From Pseudomonadales bacterium (GTDB lineage: Bacteria; Pseudomonadota; Gammaproteobacteria; Pseudomonadales; Azotimanducaceae), in the NCBI GenBank assembly GCA_019090615.1, contig JAHRVQ010000026.1, positions 1 through 64,000 on the forward strand: a stretch of DNA of 64,000 nucleotides, read 5' to 3'. Both the position numbers and the translations under genes were made by a program. This document shows positions 16,224 to 26,866 of the stretch, in pieces. Under the pieces are notes generated by a model. That model was not told where the DNA came from, searched no databases, and saw nothing but the letters and a program-made list of their open reading frames with translations. Within the stretch, counting starts at the first letter, position 1, and the number at the start of each line of letters is the position of its first letter.

Positions 16224-18050
16224 TCAGACGATAGGATTGCCCTTAACGGGCGCTAAATCACGATTTGATGCCTCATCAAATAAATCTACCAACTGCTCGG
16301 TCATCGCATCAACCAGTTGTTCAGCATCAGTAATAGTTACCGCACGACGATAATGATGCGTAACATCATGCCCAATACCAATGGCTACCAGCTCAACCGG
16401 CGAGCGGTTTTCTATATTATCAATCGCATATTTTAAATGTTGTTCCAGATAATTACTCGAATTCACCAACAAGGTACTATTGTCTACCGGCAAACCATCG
16501 GAGATTACCATCAGGATTTTTCGCTCTTCGGGTCGATCCACAATACGATTATGCGCCCATAACAAGGCTTCACCATCGATATTTTCTTTTAGCAACTCCT
16601 CGCGCATCATCAAACCCAAGTTACGTCGACATCGACGCCAGGGCATATCTGCTGATTTATAGATAATGTGCCGTAGATCATTAAGCCGCCCTGGCTGCGC
16701 GACCTTACCCTGCTGCAACCAAAGCTCTCTTGACTGCCCACCACGCCAGGCACGGGTGGTAAAACCCAGAATCTCAACCTTGACCGAACAACGCTCCAGA
16801 GTTCGGCCCAGGATATCCGCGCACATCGCAGCAATAGTGATCGATCGACCACGCATTGAACCAGAACTGTCAATTAACAGGGACACCACCGTATCCCGAA
16901 ATTTAATATCTTTTTCCTGTTTAAACGCTAGCGGATGGTAAGGATCCATAATGATATTGGTTAATCTTGAAGTATCCAATTGACCTTCTTCAAGATCAAA
17001 CTGCCAGGTTCTATTTTGTTTTGCCAACAATTTGCGTTGCAAACGATTAGCGAGCTTGCTGATGATTAACTGGGAATTTTGCAGATGTTTATCCAGCACC
17101 CCACGCAACCGATCCAGCTCAACCGATTCACACATCTCATCGGCCATGACAACCTCATCAAAGCGTTCGGTATAGGCTTTATATTCGCTTTCTTTTGGCC
17201 GCTGCCAATTTGGATTAGGCACAACATCAGGTGGCGCACCAGATTCCTCCTGGTCAGCTTCAGCATTCGCCATATCCATGGCGTCTGCATCGGCTGCGGC
17301 TTCTCCCTCAATAGCATCAGTCATATCTGCATCAGCGGACATTTCCTGATCAGAAGCATTTTCCTCAGCATCAGACTCCATCTCATCCTGATTCTGCTCG
17401 TCCGCATCACCTGCAGCAGTTTCTTCACCCCAGTCTTCTGTCAGGCCAAGGTCAGCAATTAACTGGCGACTAACCCGGGCAAAATCTTCCTGATCGAATA
17501 CCCGTTGCTCCAGGTTATCTGCATGGTCACCTAGTTGATCTTCAATATGATCCCGCCACAAGCCCAGCAACTGCTGCGCTGTTGGCGGTAGCGGCAGACC
17601 GAGTTTTTCTCGAATAAAAAACCCAACTGCTTCGCCCAATGGCGCATCGCACTGCTCGCTGATATCACCATAACCCTGGCTAGCACAATGCTGCTCTAGC
17701 TCAGCAAATAGATTATCCTGCACCCCACGCATAAGATAAGCGCCAATAGAGGCAAGCCTGGCATCTTCTACACAATCAAATACTTCCTGGGCAATGCCAG
17801 TAACCGGTCGGTTTTTTTGATGTTTAAGCTCATCATGAAACCGTATACCTAAAGCAAATTTATCAGCCGTACCACGTAGCACAGCGAGCTGCTCCTGATT
17901 CAACCCGCCATCAGGCAAAGGGACCCGAACGCGGTCACCCTGAATATAGGCCTTGCCTCGGCCGAAACTAACTTCCAGCTCTTCATTACCGGAAATAGCC
18001 CGCATGGTTGAGGTTACGGCCTGTTTAAATAATTCTGTTTGATCTTCCAT
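16224..18050 (-). CDS. cobT: CobT-like cobaltochelatase subunit (VWA protein)
   Basis: The product of about 608 residues has the CobT layout: a conserved helical N-terminus ([33 protein letters not shown]), a very acidic low-complexity middle (about residues 215-275, rich in Asp, Glu, Ala, Met), and a C-terminal von Willebrand A domain with the MIDAS motif DSSGSMRG (about 393-400). With CobS it forms the AAA/VWA motor of aerobic cobalt insertion into hydrogenobyrinic acid a,c-diamide; CobN, the chelatase, is not in the window. The ATG at 18050 has AAGG upstream and is preferred to a GTG 15 bases earlier. Confidence 0.85.
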   Translation of the reverse strand: MEDQTELFKQAVTSTMRAISGNEELEVSFGRGKAYIQGDRVRVPLPDGGLNQEQLAVLRGTADKFALGIRFHDELKHQKNRPVTGIAQEVFDCVEDARLASIGAYLMRGVQDNLFAELEQHCASQGYGDISEQCDAPLGEAVGFFIREKLGLPLPPTAQQLLGLWRDHIEDQLGDHADNLEQRVFDQEDFARVSRQLIADLGLTEDWGEETAAGDADEQNQDEMESDAEENASDQEMSADADMTDAIEGEAAADADAMDMANAEADQEESGAPPDVVPNPNWQRPKESEYKAYTERFDEVVMADEMCESVELDRLRGVLDKHLQNSQLIISKLANRLQRKLLAKQNRTWQFDLEEGQLDTSRLTNIIMDPYHPLAFKQEKDIKFRDTVVSLLIDSSGSMRGRSITIAAMCADILGRTLERCSVKVEILGFTTRAWRGGQSRELWLQQGKVAQPGRLNDLRHIIYKSADMPWRRCRRNLGLMMREELLKENIDGEALLWAHNRIVDRPEERKILMVISDGLPVDNSTLLVNSSNYLEQHLKYAIDNIENRSPVELVAIGIGHDVTHHYRRAVTITDAEQLVDAMTEQLVDLFDEASNRDLAPVKGNPIV

Positions 18051-18121
18051 CGAAAAACCTTTCACTCCGGGCCTGAATCAGCTTTTGCTACAGTGGCTGG
18101 GCCTATTTTCCTCTCAGGCGC

Positions 18122-18143
18122 ATATTGTGCAGATATTGTGCAG
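18122..18143. repeat. Two 11-bp tandem copies in the cobS-cobT gap
   Basis: ATATTGTGCAG occurs twice in a row, then ATAT. It lies in the 219-bp gap between cobS and cobT, which is otherwise empty of genes. A partial-operator role is possible but there is no further support. Confidence 0.6.
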
Positions 18144-18269
18144 ATATATTTCATCCAGATCTGTTAGCAGCAAATCGACCTGGGCGCAGCGCAATATTGA
18201 TGCCACCAAGGTTGTATATTTACGCCACCGGCAGCCATTTTTATGCCAATATTCTTATTACGCAAATAA

Positions 18270-19250
18270 TTACGCTAATACCACCGTGGCGCTAGATTCT
18301 GGCAGCTCTTCACCCATACACCGCTGAAAATACTCAGCCACGATAGGGCGCTCAGTTTCATCGCATTTATTAAGAAAGGTCAACCTGAAGGCAAACCCAT
18401 AATCATTAAAAATACGCACATTTTCGGCCCACATAATGACGGTTCTGGGGGACATAACGATGGAAATATCACCGTTAATAAAACCCTGGCGGGTTAATTC
18501 AGCCACGGATACCATATTGGAGATGCGTTTCCGGTCCATATCGACTAATTTCGCAGCAACAATATCGGTTTCTCGTTCATGGGGTAAATAGTTCAGCGTG
18601 GTAACAATATTCCAGCGATCCATCTGACCCTGGTTAATTTGCTGCGTACCATGATAAAGGCCGCTTGGGTCGCCGAGGCCAATGGTATTAGTGGTGGCAA
18701 ACAGACGAAATGATGCGTGCGGGCTAATCACTTTGCTCTGATCAAGCAGGGTTAACTTACCTTCAACCTCAAGTACCCGCTGAATAACAAACATAACATC
18801 AGGCCTACCGGCATCATATTCGTCAAATACCAGCGCACAGGCGCGGCGTAATGCCCAGGGTAATAAACCCTCTCTGAATTCAGTAATCTGCTGCCCGTCC
18901 TGAAGGACAATCGCGTCCTTACCGATAAGGTCCATTCGACTGATATGACTATCAAGATTTATGCGGATACAGGGCCAGTTAAGCCGCGCCGCAATCTGTT
19001 CAATATGGGTCGATTTACCGGTGCCGTGGTAACCTTGCACCATCACCCGCCGATTATGAGAAAAGCCCGCCAGCAGCGCCAGTGACGTCTCATGATCGAA
19101 GATATAACTTTCATCAATCTCGGGTACATGTTCAGAGACGACAGAAAATGCCGGCACTTTTAGATCGATATCAAGTCCAAAGGTATCGCTTACGTCAATT
19201 TGAGTATCTGGGATACCAGTCCCTTCTAGTGCATTGCCTTGTTGAGTCAT
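18270..19250 (-). CDS. cobS: CobS-like AAA+ ATPase (cobaltochelatase subunit)
   Basis: This product of about 326 residues has Walker [10 protein letters not shown] (about 72-80), Walker [16 protein letters not shown] (about 137-151) and sensor-1 [21 protein letters not shown], which closely match CobS. The N-terminal [18 protein letters not shown] is also typical. It would hexamerise and, with CobT, drive metal insertion. It precedes cobT by 219 bp in the same direction. The ATG at 19250 (MTQQGN) is preferred to an in-frame start 54 bases upstream, which would add a non-conserved basic tail. Confidence 0.88.
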   Translation of the reverse strand: MTQQGNALEGTGIPDTQIDVSDTFGLDIDLKVPAFSVVSEHVPEIDESYIFDHETSLALLAGFSHNRRVMVQGYHGTGKSTHIEQIAARLNWPCIRINLDSHISRMDLIGKDAIVLQDGQQITEFREGLLPWALRRACALVFDEYDAGRPDVMFVIQRVLEVEGKLTLLDQSKVISPHASFRLFATTNTIGLGDPSGLYHGTQQINQGQMDRWNIVTTLNYLPHERETDIVAAKLVDMDRKRISNMVSVAELTRQGFINGDISIVMSPRTVIMWAENVRIFNDYGFAFRLTFLNKCDETERPIVAEYFQRCMGEELPESSATVVLA

Positions 19251-19461
19251 TGGTAAACTGCCTAAAGATGAAAACAACCGTCGCTGCCTACCAATCAATA
19301 ACATTGATAAACATAGAACCGGTCATATAAAACAAAATCCACGTCAGATAGGTCAAAAACTATCGATACTGCGGAGTGAAAGTTGAACAGGATATCTGTA
19401 TTGGAATTAAAATTCCATCAGCCTGTGTCTTTGACATAAGGTGATCAACCACTATTCAGCC

Positions 19462-20490
19462 TTAAGCGAGATTGGCCACAAGTAATGGCCGGCCTGCCAA
19501 CTGCAATAATATATTCTCCAGTTGATCCCACGGCTGGCCTGGCCGAACTCCTTTTAGCTGGCCATCAACGCAACTCAACTGGCGCAGACAAGTTTCCAGG
19601 ACGGTTACTGACCGGCCTTTTAGACAGCGACCTACAATTGATTTACGTTTTGACCAGACTCTGTTTTTTTGCAAAACCCCATCAATTTTTTGCCCTTCTG
19701 CCACGGCTCTGGCCATCGAGATCAGGGTTCTTAATTCTCGGCCCAACATGGCAAGAATAAATAATATTTCAGCATTTTCTGAGCGCAAACCACGAATAAT
19801 TTTTATGGCTCGATCAGGGTTCTGGCCCGTTGCGGCGTCAATTAAACCAAACACATCATAGCGGGCGTTTTCGGTCACAGCATCGAGTACCTGCTGCAGA
19901 TCTATTTGATCACCATCAACACTTAAGCGCAGCCGATCAATTTCTTGCGCTGCCGCCAGCAAATTACCTTCTATTCTTTCAATCAAGGCCTGAATCGCAT
20001 CGCGACTCGCTTTTAATCCTACCTGACGAAAACGCTGCGCTACCCAGCGCGGCAACTGGTTAGCATCTATTGGCCACACCTGCACCACCACTGAGGCAGC
20101 CTCAAGCGCCTTATACCACTTAGTCCGTTGAGTTGATGCATCCAGCTTTGGCAACACGATCAACATAATGGTGTCTGCAGGGATAGCCTGCAAATAGGTC
20201 ATTAACGCCTTATTGCCCTTATCTCCTGGTTTACCGTTCGGAATCCGCAGTTCAATAAACTTCTGCTCTGCAAACAGGCTCATGCTATTGGCGGAAAACA
20301 ACACCTGGCTCCAATCAAAACTGGCTTCAACGTGGAACAGCTCCCGATCACCAAAACCGCGCGTTTTTAAGTTATTTCTAATAAGGTCACAGCTTTCCTG
20401 CACCAGCAGCGGTTCATCACCCGAGATAATATAGATTGGCGCCAAAGATTCATTCATCTGTGCCGCCAGTTTCTCGGGGTATACTTTCAT
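19462..20490 (-). CDS. holA: DNA polymerase III delta subunit
   Basis: The 342-residue product begins MKVYPEKLAAQMNESLAPIY and continues with IISGDEPLLVQESCDLIR, characteristic of the clamp-loader wrench subunit delta, then SLFAEQKFIELRIPNGKPG. HolA opens the beta clamp within the DnaX complex. Its length equals that of the E. coli protein (343). It ends the leuS-lptE-holA cluster that is conserved across gammaproteobacteria, with 7 bp to lptE. Confidence 0.95.
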   Translation of the reverse strand: MKVYPEKLAAQMNESLAPIYIISGDEPLLVQESCDLIRNNLKTRGFGDRELFHVEASFDWSQVLFSANSMSLFAEQKFIELRIPNGKPGDKGNKALMTYLQAIPADTIMLIVLPKLDASTQRTKWYKALEAASVVVQVWPIDANQLPRWVAQRFRQVGLKASRDAIQALIERIEGNLLAAAQEIDRLRLSVDGDQIDLQQVLDAVTENARYDVFGLIDAATGQNPDRAIKIIRGLRSENAEILFILAMLGRELRTLISMARAVAEGQKIDGVLQKNRVWSKRKSIVGRCLKGRSVTVLETCLRQLSCVDGQLKGVRPGQPWDQLENILLQLAGRPLLVANLA

Positions 20491-20497
20491 CGTTTAG

Positions 20498-21124
20498 TTA
20501 CTTATTGTCATCAGCGGCACTTTCAGCAACGCCACTAGCTGCGCCATTAATTACACCATTTTCAACGCCATCAACGGTCTCATCCAATGGCGCATTGCTA
20601 GTTGAATTGTCAGTTGAATTAGCTGCTGCCGGGCCGTCTAAATTTCTTAAAGTGGCACTAAATCGACGCAATAACTGGCCGGCAATATCACGCCGCATTT
20701 CCTTTTTTAGAATCTTTTCCTCTTCAGTATTACCCACAAAACTTGTTCTATTGAAGCTATAGATGCGCTCCGCTATCAATTGCGTTGGTGCAATAATACT
20801 TTCGCCCTCAGCATCAGTAATTTGAAAGCTTGTTTCCAGGCGCAATTCATATTCTGCCACACTGATATCCGCCGAAGTTGATACCGCGCGGCGTTTGGTG
20901 CGCTCGGAAATAATATTAATCCGGTAGGCCGCATTGGCTGGCACAACAACCGCCACCCCGCGCCCCTTAAAGGTGCGTTCCAGATCTTTATAAAATTCAC
21001 CATAAGCATTCGCCGCTGAAATGCTGACGCTTTCAATTTGCAGATCAAAACCCTGCGATCCGCGCAAATGAAAACCGCAACCAGCTACCAATAAAAGCAT
21101 CAACAAGGGCAATAATAAACGCAT
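20498..21124 (-). CDS. lptE: LPS-assembly lipoprotein LptE
   Basis: The 208-residue protein has a lipoprotein signal with lipobox LVAGC (Cys16) followed by GFHLRGSQG, the usual LptE start. LptE plugs the LptD barrel and inserts lipopolysaccharide into the outer leaflet. The last 40 residues are a low-complexity Ala/Asn/Ser/Asp tail (AAANSTDNSTSNAPLDETVD onward) that goes beyond the usual fold. Its start overlaps the leuS stop by one base. Confidence 0.92.
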   Translation of the reverse strand: MRLLLPLLMLLLVAGCGFHLRGSQGFDLQIESVSISAANAYGEFYKDLERTFKGRGVAVVVPANAAYRINIISERTKRRAVSTSADISVAEYELRLETSFQITDAEGESIIAPTQLIAERIYSFNRTSFVGNTEEEKILKKEMRRDIAGQLLRRFSATLRNLDGPAAANSTDNSTSNAPLDETVDGVENGVINGAASGVAESAADDNK

Positions 21125-23616
21125 TAGGACACCACAAAATTAACCAGTTTATTGGGTACGACTATAACCTTTCGTAGAGTCTTACCCGCTAAGAACTTAA
21201 CCACATTTTCAACATTTTTAGCCATCTGCTCTAATTCAGCTTTGCCTGTATCAGGGGCAGCGGTAAACTTACCGCGTAACTTGCCGTTCACCTGCACAAT
21301 CATATCAACGGTAGTCTTCAAAAGCGCCGCTTCATCAACTGCCAACCATTCAACCTGTTCAAGATTCACGTTGCTTATTTTCTTTAACAACAGCTGGCAG
21401 ATATGCGGTGTTATTGGCGCCATGATAGTCACTGCCGCCACCAGTGCTTCGCGGGTCACAGCCAGCCCCTGGGGCGAGTTATCGTCAAATTTCATGACCT
21501 GATTCATCAATGACATAACAGAGGAAATAACCGTATTAAAGGTCAACCGCCGACCATAATCATCATCTGCCTTCTGAATCGTTTCGTGCACAATACGACG
21601 TAATTCCTTCTGCCCCTGATCCAGTTTGGCAAGTTCGAGCAAAGGCGCCTCACCCTGCGCCAGATGCTCAACCACGGTTTTCCACAGCCGAGTTCTCAAC
21701 CAACGATTGGCCGATTCAACGCCGTGTTCAGACCATTCAAATGAATGCTCTGGTGGTGCCGCGAACATCATCGCCATACGCACTGCATCGGCACCGTAAG
21801 TATCCAGTAACTTTTGTGGATCACCGGCATCACCAGAAGACTTGGACATTTTCACACCATTTTGCAGCACCATGCCCAGCGCCAACAATTTAACAAATGG
21901 CTCGTCAGACTCAACCATGCCTTCATCGCGCATAACCTTGTGAAAAAACCGCGTATATAATAAATGCAGAATAGCGTGTTCTTCACCACCCACATAATGA
22001 TCAACTGACGACCAATATTTAGCCCGCTGATCCAGCATACCTTCGTTATAATCGCTGGATGCAAACCTGACGTGATACCAGGACGACTCCATAAAAGTAT
22101 CAAAGGTATCTGTTTCTCTTTCAGCGTCAATGCCACATTTGGGACAGGTTGTTTGATAAAACTCTGGCATAGTCTTGATCGGTGACGTCACCCCACTCAG
22201 CGCCACATCAGCCGGCAATAACACAGGTAACTCAGCTTCAGGCACAACCACTGGCCCACATACGCTGCAATTCACAATTGGAATGGGACAGCCCCAAAAT
22301 CGTTGCCGCGAAACACCCCAGTCTCGCAAACGATAATTCACTTGTTTATTGCCGAGTCCCTTTTCAACCAACACATCGGCTATAGCAGAAAAACCGGCTT
22401 CAAAATCCAGCCCATCATATTCTGCCGAATTCATCAGCACGCCACTTTTGCCTAGATAGGCAGCTATTTCAATATCACATTCTTCACCGCTATCTGGCCT
22501 GGGTTTTACTACCTGCTTGATCGGTAACGCATATTTTTTTGCAAATTCCCAATCTCGCTGATCATGCCCAGGTACTGACATAACAGCCCCCGAGCCATAT
22601 TCCATCAACACAAAATTGGCCACCCAGATGGGCACATCATCGCCTGTTAGAGGATGTTGGGCAGTAAAACCAGTATCAATGCCCAGCTTCTCCATCTTTG
22701 CCATATCTGCTTCTGCTACTTTAACCTGCGCGCATTGGGCAATAAAATCAGCCACCTGCTCAGACTTCAAGGCAGCAGCTTTAGCGATAGGATGCTGTGC
22801 GGCAACCGCCATATAGGTTGCCCCCATCAGGGTATCAGGCCTGGTGGTATAAACGGTCAACCCGTCACCAGCATCCTTTATCGGATCGCGCAATGGGAAG
22901 GTCATCTCAACACCTTCGGACCGCCCAATCCAGTTACGTTGCATCGTTTTTATTTTTTCAGGCCAACCATCCAGCTTATCCAGATCGTCCAGCAATTCCT
23001 CTGCATAGTCCGTAATTTTAACAAACCATTGCGCCAACTCGCGCCGTTCAACCAGCGCACCAGAACGCCAGCCACGGCCATCAATGACCTGTTCATTGGC
23101 TAACACCGTCTGGTCAACAGGGTCCCAATTAACCATTGCTGCCTTTTTATAAACCAGGCCTTTATTAAACATTCGCGTAAAAAACCATTGTTCCCAGCGA
23201 TAATAATCTGGGTCGCAGGTAGCGAATTCTCGGTTCCAGGCATAGGAAAAGCCAAGACTAACGAGCTGCTGCTTCATATAAGCAATATTCGACTTAGTCC
23301 ATTCCGCGGGCGGCACTTTATTTTTTATGGCAGCATTTTCTGCGGGTAGACCGAAAGCATCCCAACCCATCGGGTGGAGTACATTTTTACCCTTCAAACG
23401 TTGAAAGCGACCAATGACATCCCCCAGTGTATAGGTCCTGACATGGCCCATATGCAGCTGGCCACTGGGGTAGGGAAACATCGCCAGACAATAGAATTTC
23501 GGCTTCGGCGAATCCTCGGATACTTCATAAATACCGTTATCTAACCAGTACTGCTGTACTTCTTTTTCGGCAGTCCGTGGGTCATAGGTGGGGGCGTCAT
23601 ACATCTGCTCAGCCAT
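21124..23616 (-). CDS. leuS: Leucyl-tRNA synthetase
   Basis: This 830-residue class I synthetase has HMGH (residues 55-58, in PYPSGQLHMGHVRT) and KMSKS (about 589-593), plus the editing CP1 insert with TTRPDTLMGATY. It charges tRNA-Leu with leucine and edits misactivated residues. Its length is slightly below that of the E. coli enzyme (860). The C-terminal anticodon-binding and LNKL-type tail (VQVNGKLRGKF) are present. It leads the leuS-lptE-holA operon. Confidence 0.97.
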   Translation of the reverse strand: MAEQMYDAPTYDPRTAEKEVQQYWLDNGIYEVSEDSPKPKFYCLAMFPYPSGQLHMGHVRTYTLGDVIGRFQRLKGKNVLHPMGWDAFGLPAENAAIKNKVPPAEWTKSNIAYMKQQLVSLGFSYAWNREFATCDPDYYRWEQWFFTRMFNKGLVYKKAAMVNWDPVDQTVLANEQVIDGRGWRSGALVERRELAQWFVKITDYAEELLDDLDKLDGWPEKIKTMQRNWIGRSEGVEMTFPLRDPIKDAGDGLTVYTTRPDTLMGATYMAVAAQHPIAKAAALKSEQVADFIAQCAQVKVAEADMAKMEKLGIDTGFTAQHPLTGDDVPIWVANFVLMEYGSGAVMSVPGHDQRDWEFAKKYALPIKQVVKPRPDSGEECDIEIAAYLGKSGVLMNSAEYDGLDFEAGFSAIADVLVEKGLGNKQVNYRLRDWGVSRQRFWGCPIPIVNCSVCGPVVVPEAELPVLLPADVALSGVTSPIKTMPEFYQTTCPKCGIDAERETDTFDTFMESSWYHVRFASSDYNEGMLDQRAKYWSSVDHYVGGEEHAILHLLYTRFFHKVMRDEGMVESDEPFVKLLALGMVLQNGVKMSKSSGDAGDPQKLLDTYGADAVRMAMMFAAPPEHSFEWSEHGVESANRWLRTRLWKTVVEHLAQGEAPLLELAKLDQGQKELRRIVHETIQKADDDYGRRLTFNTVISSVMSLMNQVMKFDDNSPQGLAVTREALVAAVTIMAPITPHICQLLLKKISNVNLEQVEWLAVDEAALLKTTVDMIVQVNGKLRGKFTAAPDTGKAELEQMAKNVENVVKFLAGKTLRKVIVVPNKLVNFVVS

Positions 23617-23766
23617 GGTTTTTTTGCGTCATAAAATCGAGCTTCGGATTCTACCCCATCATTCGATCAGGTGATATCCAATTTGGTTACCCACGCATCG
23701 CAATTGAATTAGCAAATTCTGAAATAGCAGCTAAGTTTTAGGAGACTAAGACGTGATTTGCAATAG

Positions 23767-24036
23767 ATGCCAAATATCCATCGCCCATATGTGAAATTAG
23801 ATGCCCAGTTGGTTCGCTACCACAAGGAAGAATTGTTGACCCAGATTGCCGCATTAAAAGACCAGATCGAAATTAATCTACGTGACAGGCAATCAATCAA
23901 ACATCTGAAAAATCTGATCACTGAACGCCAGCTTTACCTGTCTGAGTATCTCGACGAACCTCAACCCAACGCAGTCCGAGCAAAAAAAGCATCAAACCGA
24001 GAATCGGCACATCACCAAAACGTGTATAAGCAGTAA
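23767..24036 (+). CDS. Small hydrophilic protein opposite the lnt 3' end
   Basis: The 89-residue frame encodes a charged, coil-prone protein (HKEELLTQIAALKDQIEI; ERQLYLSEYLDEPQPN). No family is recognised. Its last 119 bp are antisense to the end of lnt, so the final quarter is constrained by that gene and the real protein may be short of it. TAGGAGA lies about 24 bases before the ATG, rather far. It sits divergent from leuS, where relatives often have a different small gene. Confidence 0.38.
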   Translation: MPNIHRPYVKLDAQLVRYHKEELLTQIAALKDQIEINLRDRQSIKHLKNLITERQLYLSEYLDEPQPNAVRAKKASNRESAHHQNVYKQ

Positions 24037-25450
24037 CACCTACCATTTTAAATACCTCACCGCGTAATACACCCGGTTCAAACTGCGCCAGTTGAGCCAG
24101 TATCCGCCCATGATAATCAACAATGGCGGTGACCCCGTTATTGGTTCCACGGATCAGATAGCGGCCATTTTCCAGCGCCCGCATCTGCGCCATTTGCATA
24201 TGCTGCAAGGGCCCAATAGAACGCCCAAACCAGGTATCGTTGCTGATGGTGACAAGCAAATCCGGGACTGCCTGATTGCTCCTGACAAGATTGGAAAAAA
24301 CCACTTCGTAACAGATTGAAATGGCGAGCTTCAAATCGCCTGCGACTATCCCTGTCTGCTGCCATGGTCCCGGCTGATTATGCGACATTGGTAAATCAAA
24401 AAAATCCACCAACCCCCGCAGCAGATTTTCTAAGGGCATATACTCCCCAAAAGGCACCAGATGGCGTTTAAAATACTCGCCCTGGCCATTGCCCAGGGCT
24501 ATCGCTGAATTCAAAAACCGACCTGATTTATCATGATCAGGAATGCCTAGCAACAGCGTACTGCCATTAAGTCTTGCCCTGGCGTCAAGTCGATTTAACA
24601 GCGGTTGCGCATTCCGTCGCGACACAGTTAGCGCAGCTTCTGGCCAGACAATTATATCGCGCCCCCACTCTGGCCGGCTCAAGTCTTCATAAACCTGAAT
24701 AATTGGCCAGACCATGGCCGGCTGCCATTTGGTATTTTGCGCAATATTGCCCTGCACCAGACTAACCTTCACCGGCTCCCCAGTCGCCCGCACCTGATCG
24801 CTCAGGCCTAATATCCAGCCTAAAACCCAGATCGCAATCAAACCGGCCAGACCAGTAATTCGCCTGGCGCGAGACAGGCCACCATCAAATACCTGAAAAA
24901 TCATGCCGCTCGACAACACCACAAAAAAACTTACGCCCAACACCCCCAGATACGGCGCATAACCAGCCAACGGTGTTTGCAAGTGCCCATAACCGACAAA
25001 CAACCAGGGAAAACCGGTTAAAAACCAGGTATATAGCCATTCCTTGCTGACCCAGAACACCGCAAAAACAATAACCCCCCATTTACCTCCGCGGAAAAAC
25101 CGCAGGTATATATAAGCCGGCCCAAGCATGGGTATAGCCACTGCCAATACAAAAAGTACTACCAGGGTGAGCGCAAGAACCACTGACGCCTGGCCATGCT
25201 CATGAATTGAAACGTATAACCACGACGCGCCGGTCGCTAGTGAACCCACGTTATAGGCATAGAAGCGCAGCATGCAGCGTTTAATAGAGGTCGCTTGCAA
25301 GCTAACCAGCAGCATGACGATAGCAACCAGACCGACTGGCCAAAGATTAAATGGCGCCAACGCCAGGGGAGAAATAAGCCCAGCGCTCAGCGCCAAAAAA
25401 TCGGCATAACGAGGATGTTCTTTTACCTTGCTAAAAATCAGGCTGGACAA
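23918..25450 (-). CDS. lnt: Apolipoprotein N-acyltransferase
   Basis: The 510-residue protein has about six to eight N-terminal membrane helices and a C-terminal nitrilase-type domain. The catalytic set is visible: Glu in WPEAALTVS (about 268) and Cys in AISICYEVVF (about 379), with a Lys expected between them. Lnt adds the third acyl chain to lipoproteins in the inner membrane. Length equals that of E. coli Lnt (512). It lies 9 bp downstream of corC in the conserved phoH-ybeY-corC-lnt operon. Confidence 0.95.
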   Translation of the reverse strand: MSSLIFSKVKEHPRYADFLALSAGLISPLALAPFNLWPVGLVAIVMLLVSLQATSIKRCMLRFYAYNVGSLATGASWLYVSIHEHGQASVVLALTLVVLFVLAVAIPMLGPAYIYLRFFRGGKWGVIVFAVFWVSKEWLYTWFLTGFPWLFVGYGHLQTPLAGYAPYLGVLGVSFFVVLSSGMIFQVFDGGLSRARRITGLAGLIAIWVLGWILGLSDQVRATGEPVKVSLVQGNIAQNTKWQPAMVWPIIQVYEDLSRPEWGRDIIVWPEAALTVSRRNAQPLLNRLDARARLNGSTLLLGIPDHDKSGRFLNSAIALGNGQGEYFKRHLVPFGEYMPLENLLRGLVDFFDLPMSHNQPGPWQQTGIVAGDLKLAISICYEVVFSNLVRSNQAVPDLLVTISNDTWFGRSIGPLQHMQMAQMRALENGRYLIRGTNNGVTAIVDYHGRILAQLAQFEPGVLRGEVFKMVGVTAYTRFGDVPILGLMLFLLGLRWVEVRRDTQTGKAGVQ

Positions 25451-25459
25451 CGAGCAAAC

Positions 25460-26308
25460 TTAATTGGTGGGCGGTGTAAGTTGCAGCAGTTTAATGCGGC
25501 GATTATCCGCATTAAGCACTTTGAATTTAAAGCCCTTAATATCAATCGTTTCTTCTCGTTTGGGCAGATATCCAAAGTGATGTGTCACCAACCCACCGAT
25601 AGTATCGAATTCACTTTGACTAAAGGAAACAGAAAATTCCTCATCAAACTCTTCAATGCTGGTCAGCGCCTTGACAGTATAACTATCGTCAGAATGATGC
25701 TTGATGAGCGCATCTTCGTCAAAATCAAATTCATCTTCGATTTCGCCAACTATCTGCTCCAGTACATCCTCGATGGTAACCATGCCAGAAACACTACCAT
25801 ATTCGTCCACCACAATAGCCAGATGGTTACGTGTTTCACGAAATTCCTGAAGCAATACATCAAGCCGTTTACTTTCAGGAATCGCGGTACAGGGTCGCAA
25901 CAGGTCTTTCATGTTGAACTTATGTTTTTTCCGTCCCTTGAGTGCCAGTGATAACAAGTCTTTGGCGAGCAAAATGCCCACTACATCATCGGGGTTATTA
26001 TCCGCCAGAACAGGAAACCTGGAATGGCCCGACTCAATCACCAGCGGCAGAAATTCTTCCGGCAGCAAATCCAGTTGGACCACCACCATCTGCGAGCGGG
26101 GAATCATGATTTCTCTGGCCTGCATTTCCGAGACGGTTAATGCGCCCTCTATAATGCTTAATGCTTCTGCATCCAGTAAATCTCTTTGTTCGGCCGTCCT
26201 TAGCAATTCTATTAGTTCACCACGAGAACTGGGTGCACCAGCGAATACCTTTGACAAGCGCTCTAACCACGTTTTATGGTCACCGTTCGAGCTCAGCTCA
26301 GCCATCAT
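25460..26308 (-). CDS. corC: CorC/YbeX CBS-domain protein
   Basis: The 282 residues show an acidic N-terminus, two CBS repeats (MIPRSQMVVVQLDLLPEEFL; CTAIPESKRLDVLLQEFRET) with the family signature IVVDEYGSVSGMVTIEDVLE, and a C-terminal transporter-associated domain (FDTIGGLVTHHFGYLPKREE). No membrane segments are present, which agrees with the short CorC form linked to magnesium/cobalt efflux and ribosome-related functions. It is in the usual operon between ybeY and lnt. Confidence 0.93.
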   Translation of the reverse strand: MMAELSSNGDHKTWLERLSKVFAGAPSSRGELIELLRTAEQRDLLDAEALSIIEGALTVSEMQAREIMIPRSQMVVVQLDLLPEEFLPLVIESGHSRFPVLADNNPDDVVGILLAKDLLSLALKGRKKHKFNMKDLLRPCTAIPESKRLDVLLQEFRETRNHLAIVVDEYGSVSGMVTIEDVLEQIVGEIEDEFDFDEDALIKHHSDDSYTVKALTSIEEFDEEFSVSFSQSEFDTIGGLVTHHFGYLPKREETIDIKGFKFKVLNADNRRIKLLQLTPPTN

Positions 26309-26353
26309 TTATCCTTTTCACCGCTTTTTCTTTTTCCCTCTCTAGGTATTCAT

Positions 26354-26866
26354 TCAACTATTATTATAAGGGTTAGGAAAACCCAGACCACAAAGGATAT
26401 TAATTTCTAACTGTTCCATATCCTCGGCCGCCGAAGCCTCCACATGATCATAACCCAACAAATGCAATATGCCATGTATTACCATATGTGCAAAGTGTGC
26501 CTGGATCGATTTTGCCTGTTTTTTTGCCTCATCGCTCACTACTGCGGCACAAATAACGATATCTCCTAGCAGACAAAGGTCATCAGCCAGCGGCGCATTT
26601 AACGGAAAGGCCAGTACATTAGTTGCCGTGGCTTTTTGTCGATATTGCGCATTTAGTTGCGTAATTTCTTTACGATTGACAATCCGCATAGACACCTCGG
26701 CTGGCTCAGCATCACAGGCACCAAGGGCTTTAACAGCCCAGCCCTTTAGCTCAACGGCCTCTGGCATTTCAAGTATCTGCGCTGTAGCCGCATAGACTAC
26801 GTCTATGCGATATATATCGCTAGTTACCAGACTCGGCATTTTTTTCATGCTGCTCGTAAGCCTCAA
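26354..26866 (-). CDS. ybeY: Endoribonuclease YbeY (16S rRNA maturation)
   Basis: The 170-residue product has the metal-binding signature HMVIHGILHLLGYDH (HGILHLLGYDH about residues 129-139), the three His that hold zinc. It takes part in 16S rRNA 3' end maturation and 70S quality control. Several in-frame ATGs exist; the conserved part begins after about residue 15, so the start at 26848 or 26839 is also possible. Its 5' part overlaps the phoH-like stop by up to 47 bp. Confidence 0.93.
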   Translation of the reverse strand: MRLTSSMKKMPSLVTSDIYRIDVVYAATAQILEMPEAVELKGWAVKALGACDAEPAEVSMRIVNRKEITQLNAQYRQKATATNVLAFPLNAPLADDLCLLGDIVICAAVVSDEAKKQAKSIQAHFAHMVIHGILHLLGYDHVEASAAEDMEQLEINILCGLGFPNPYNNS

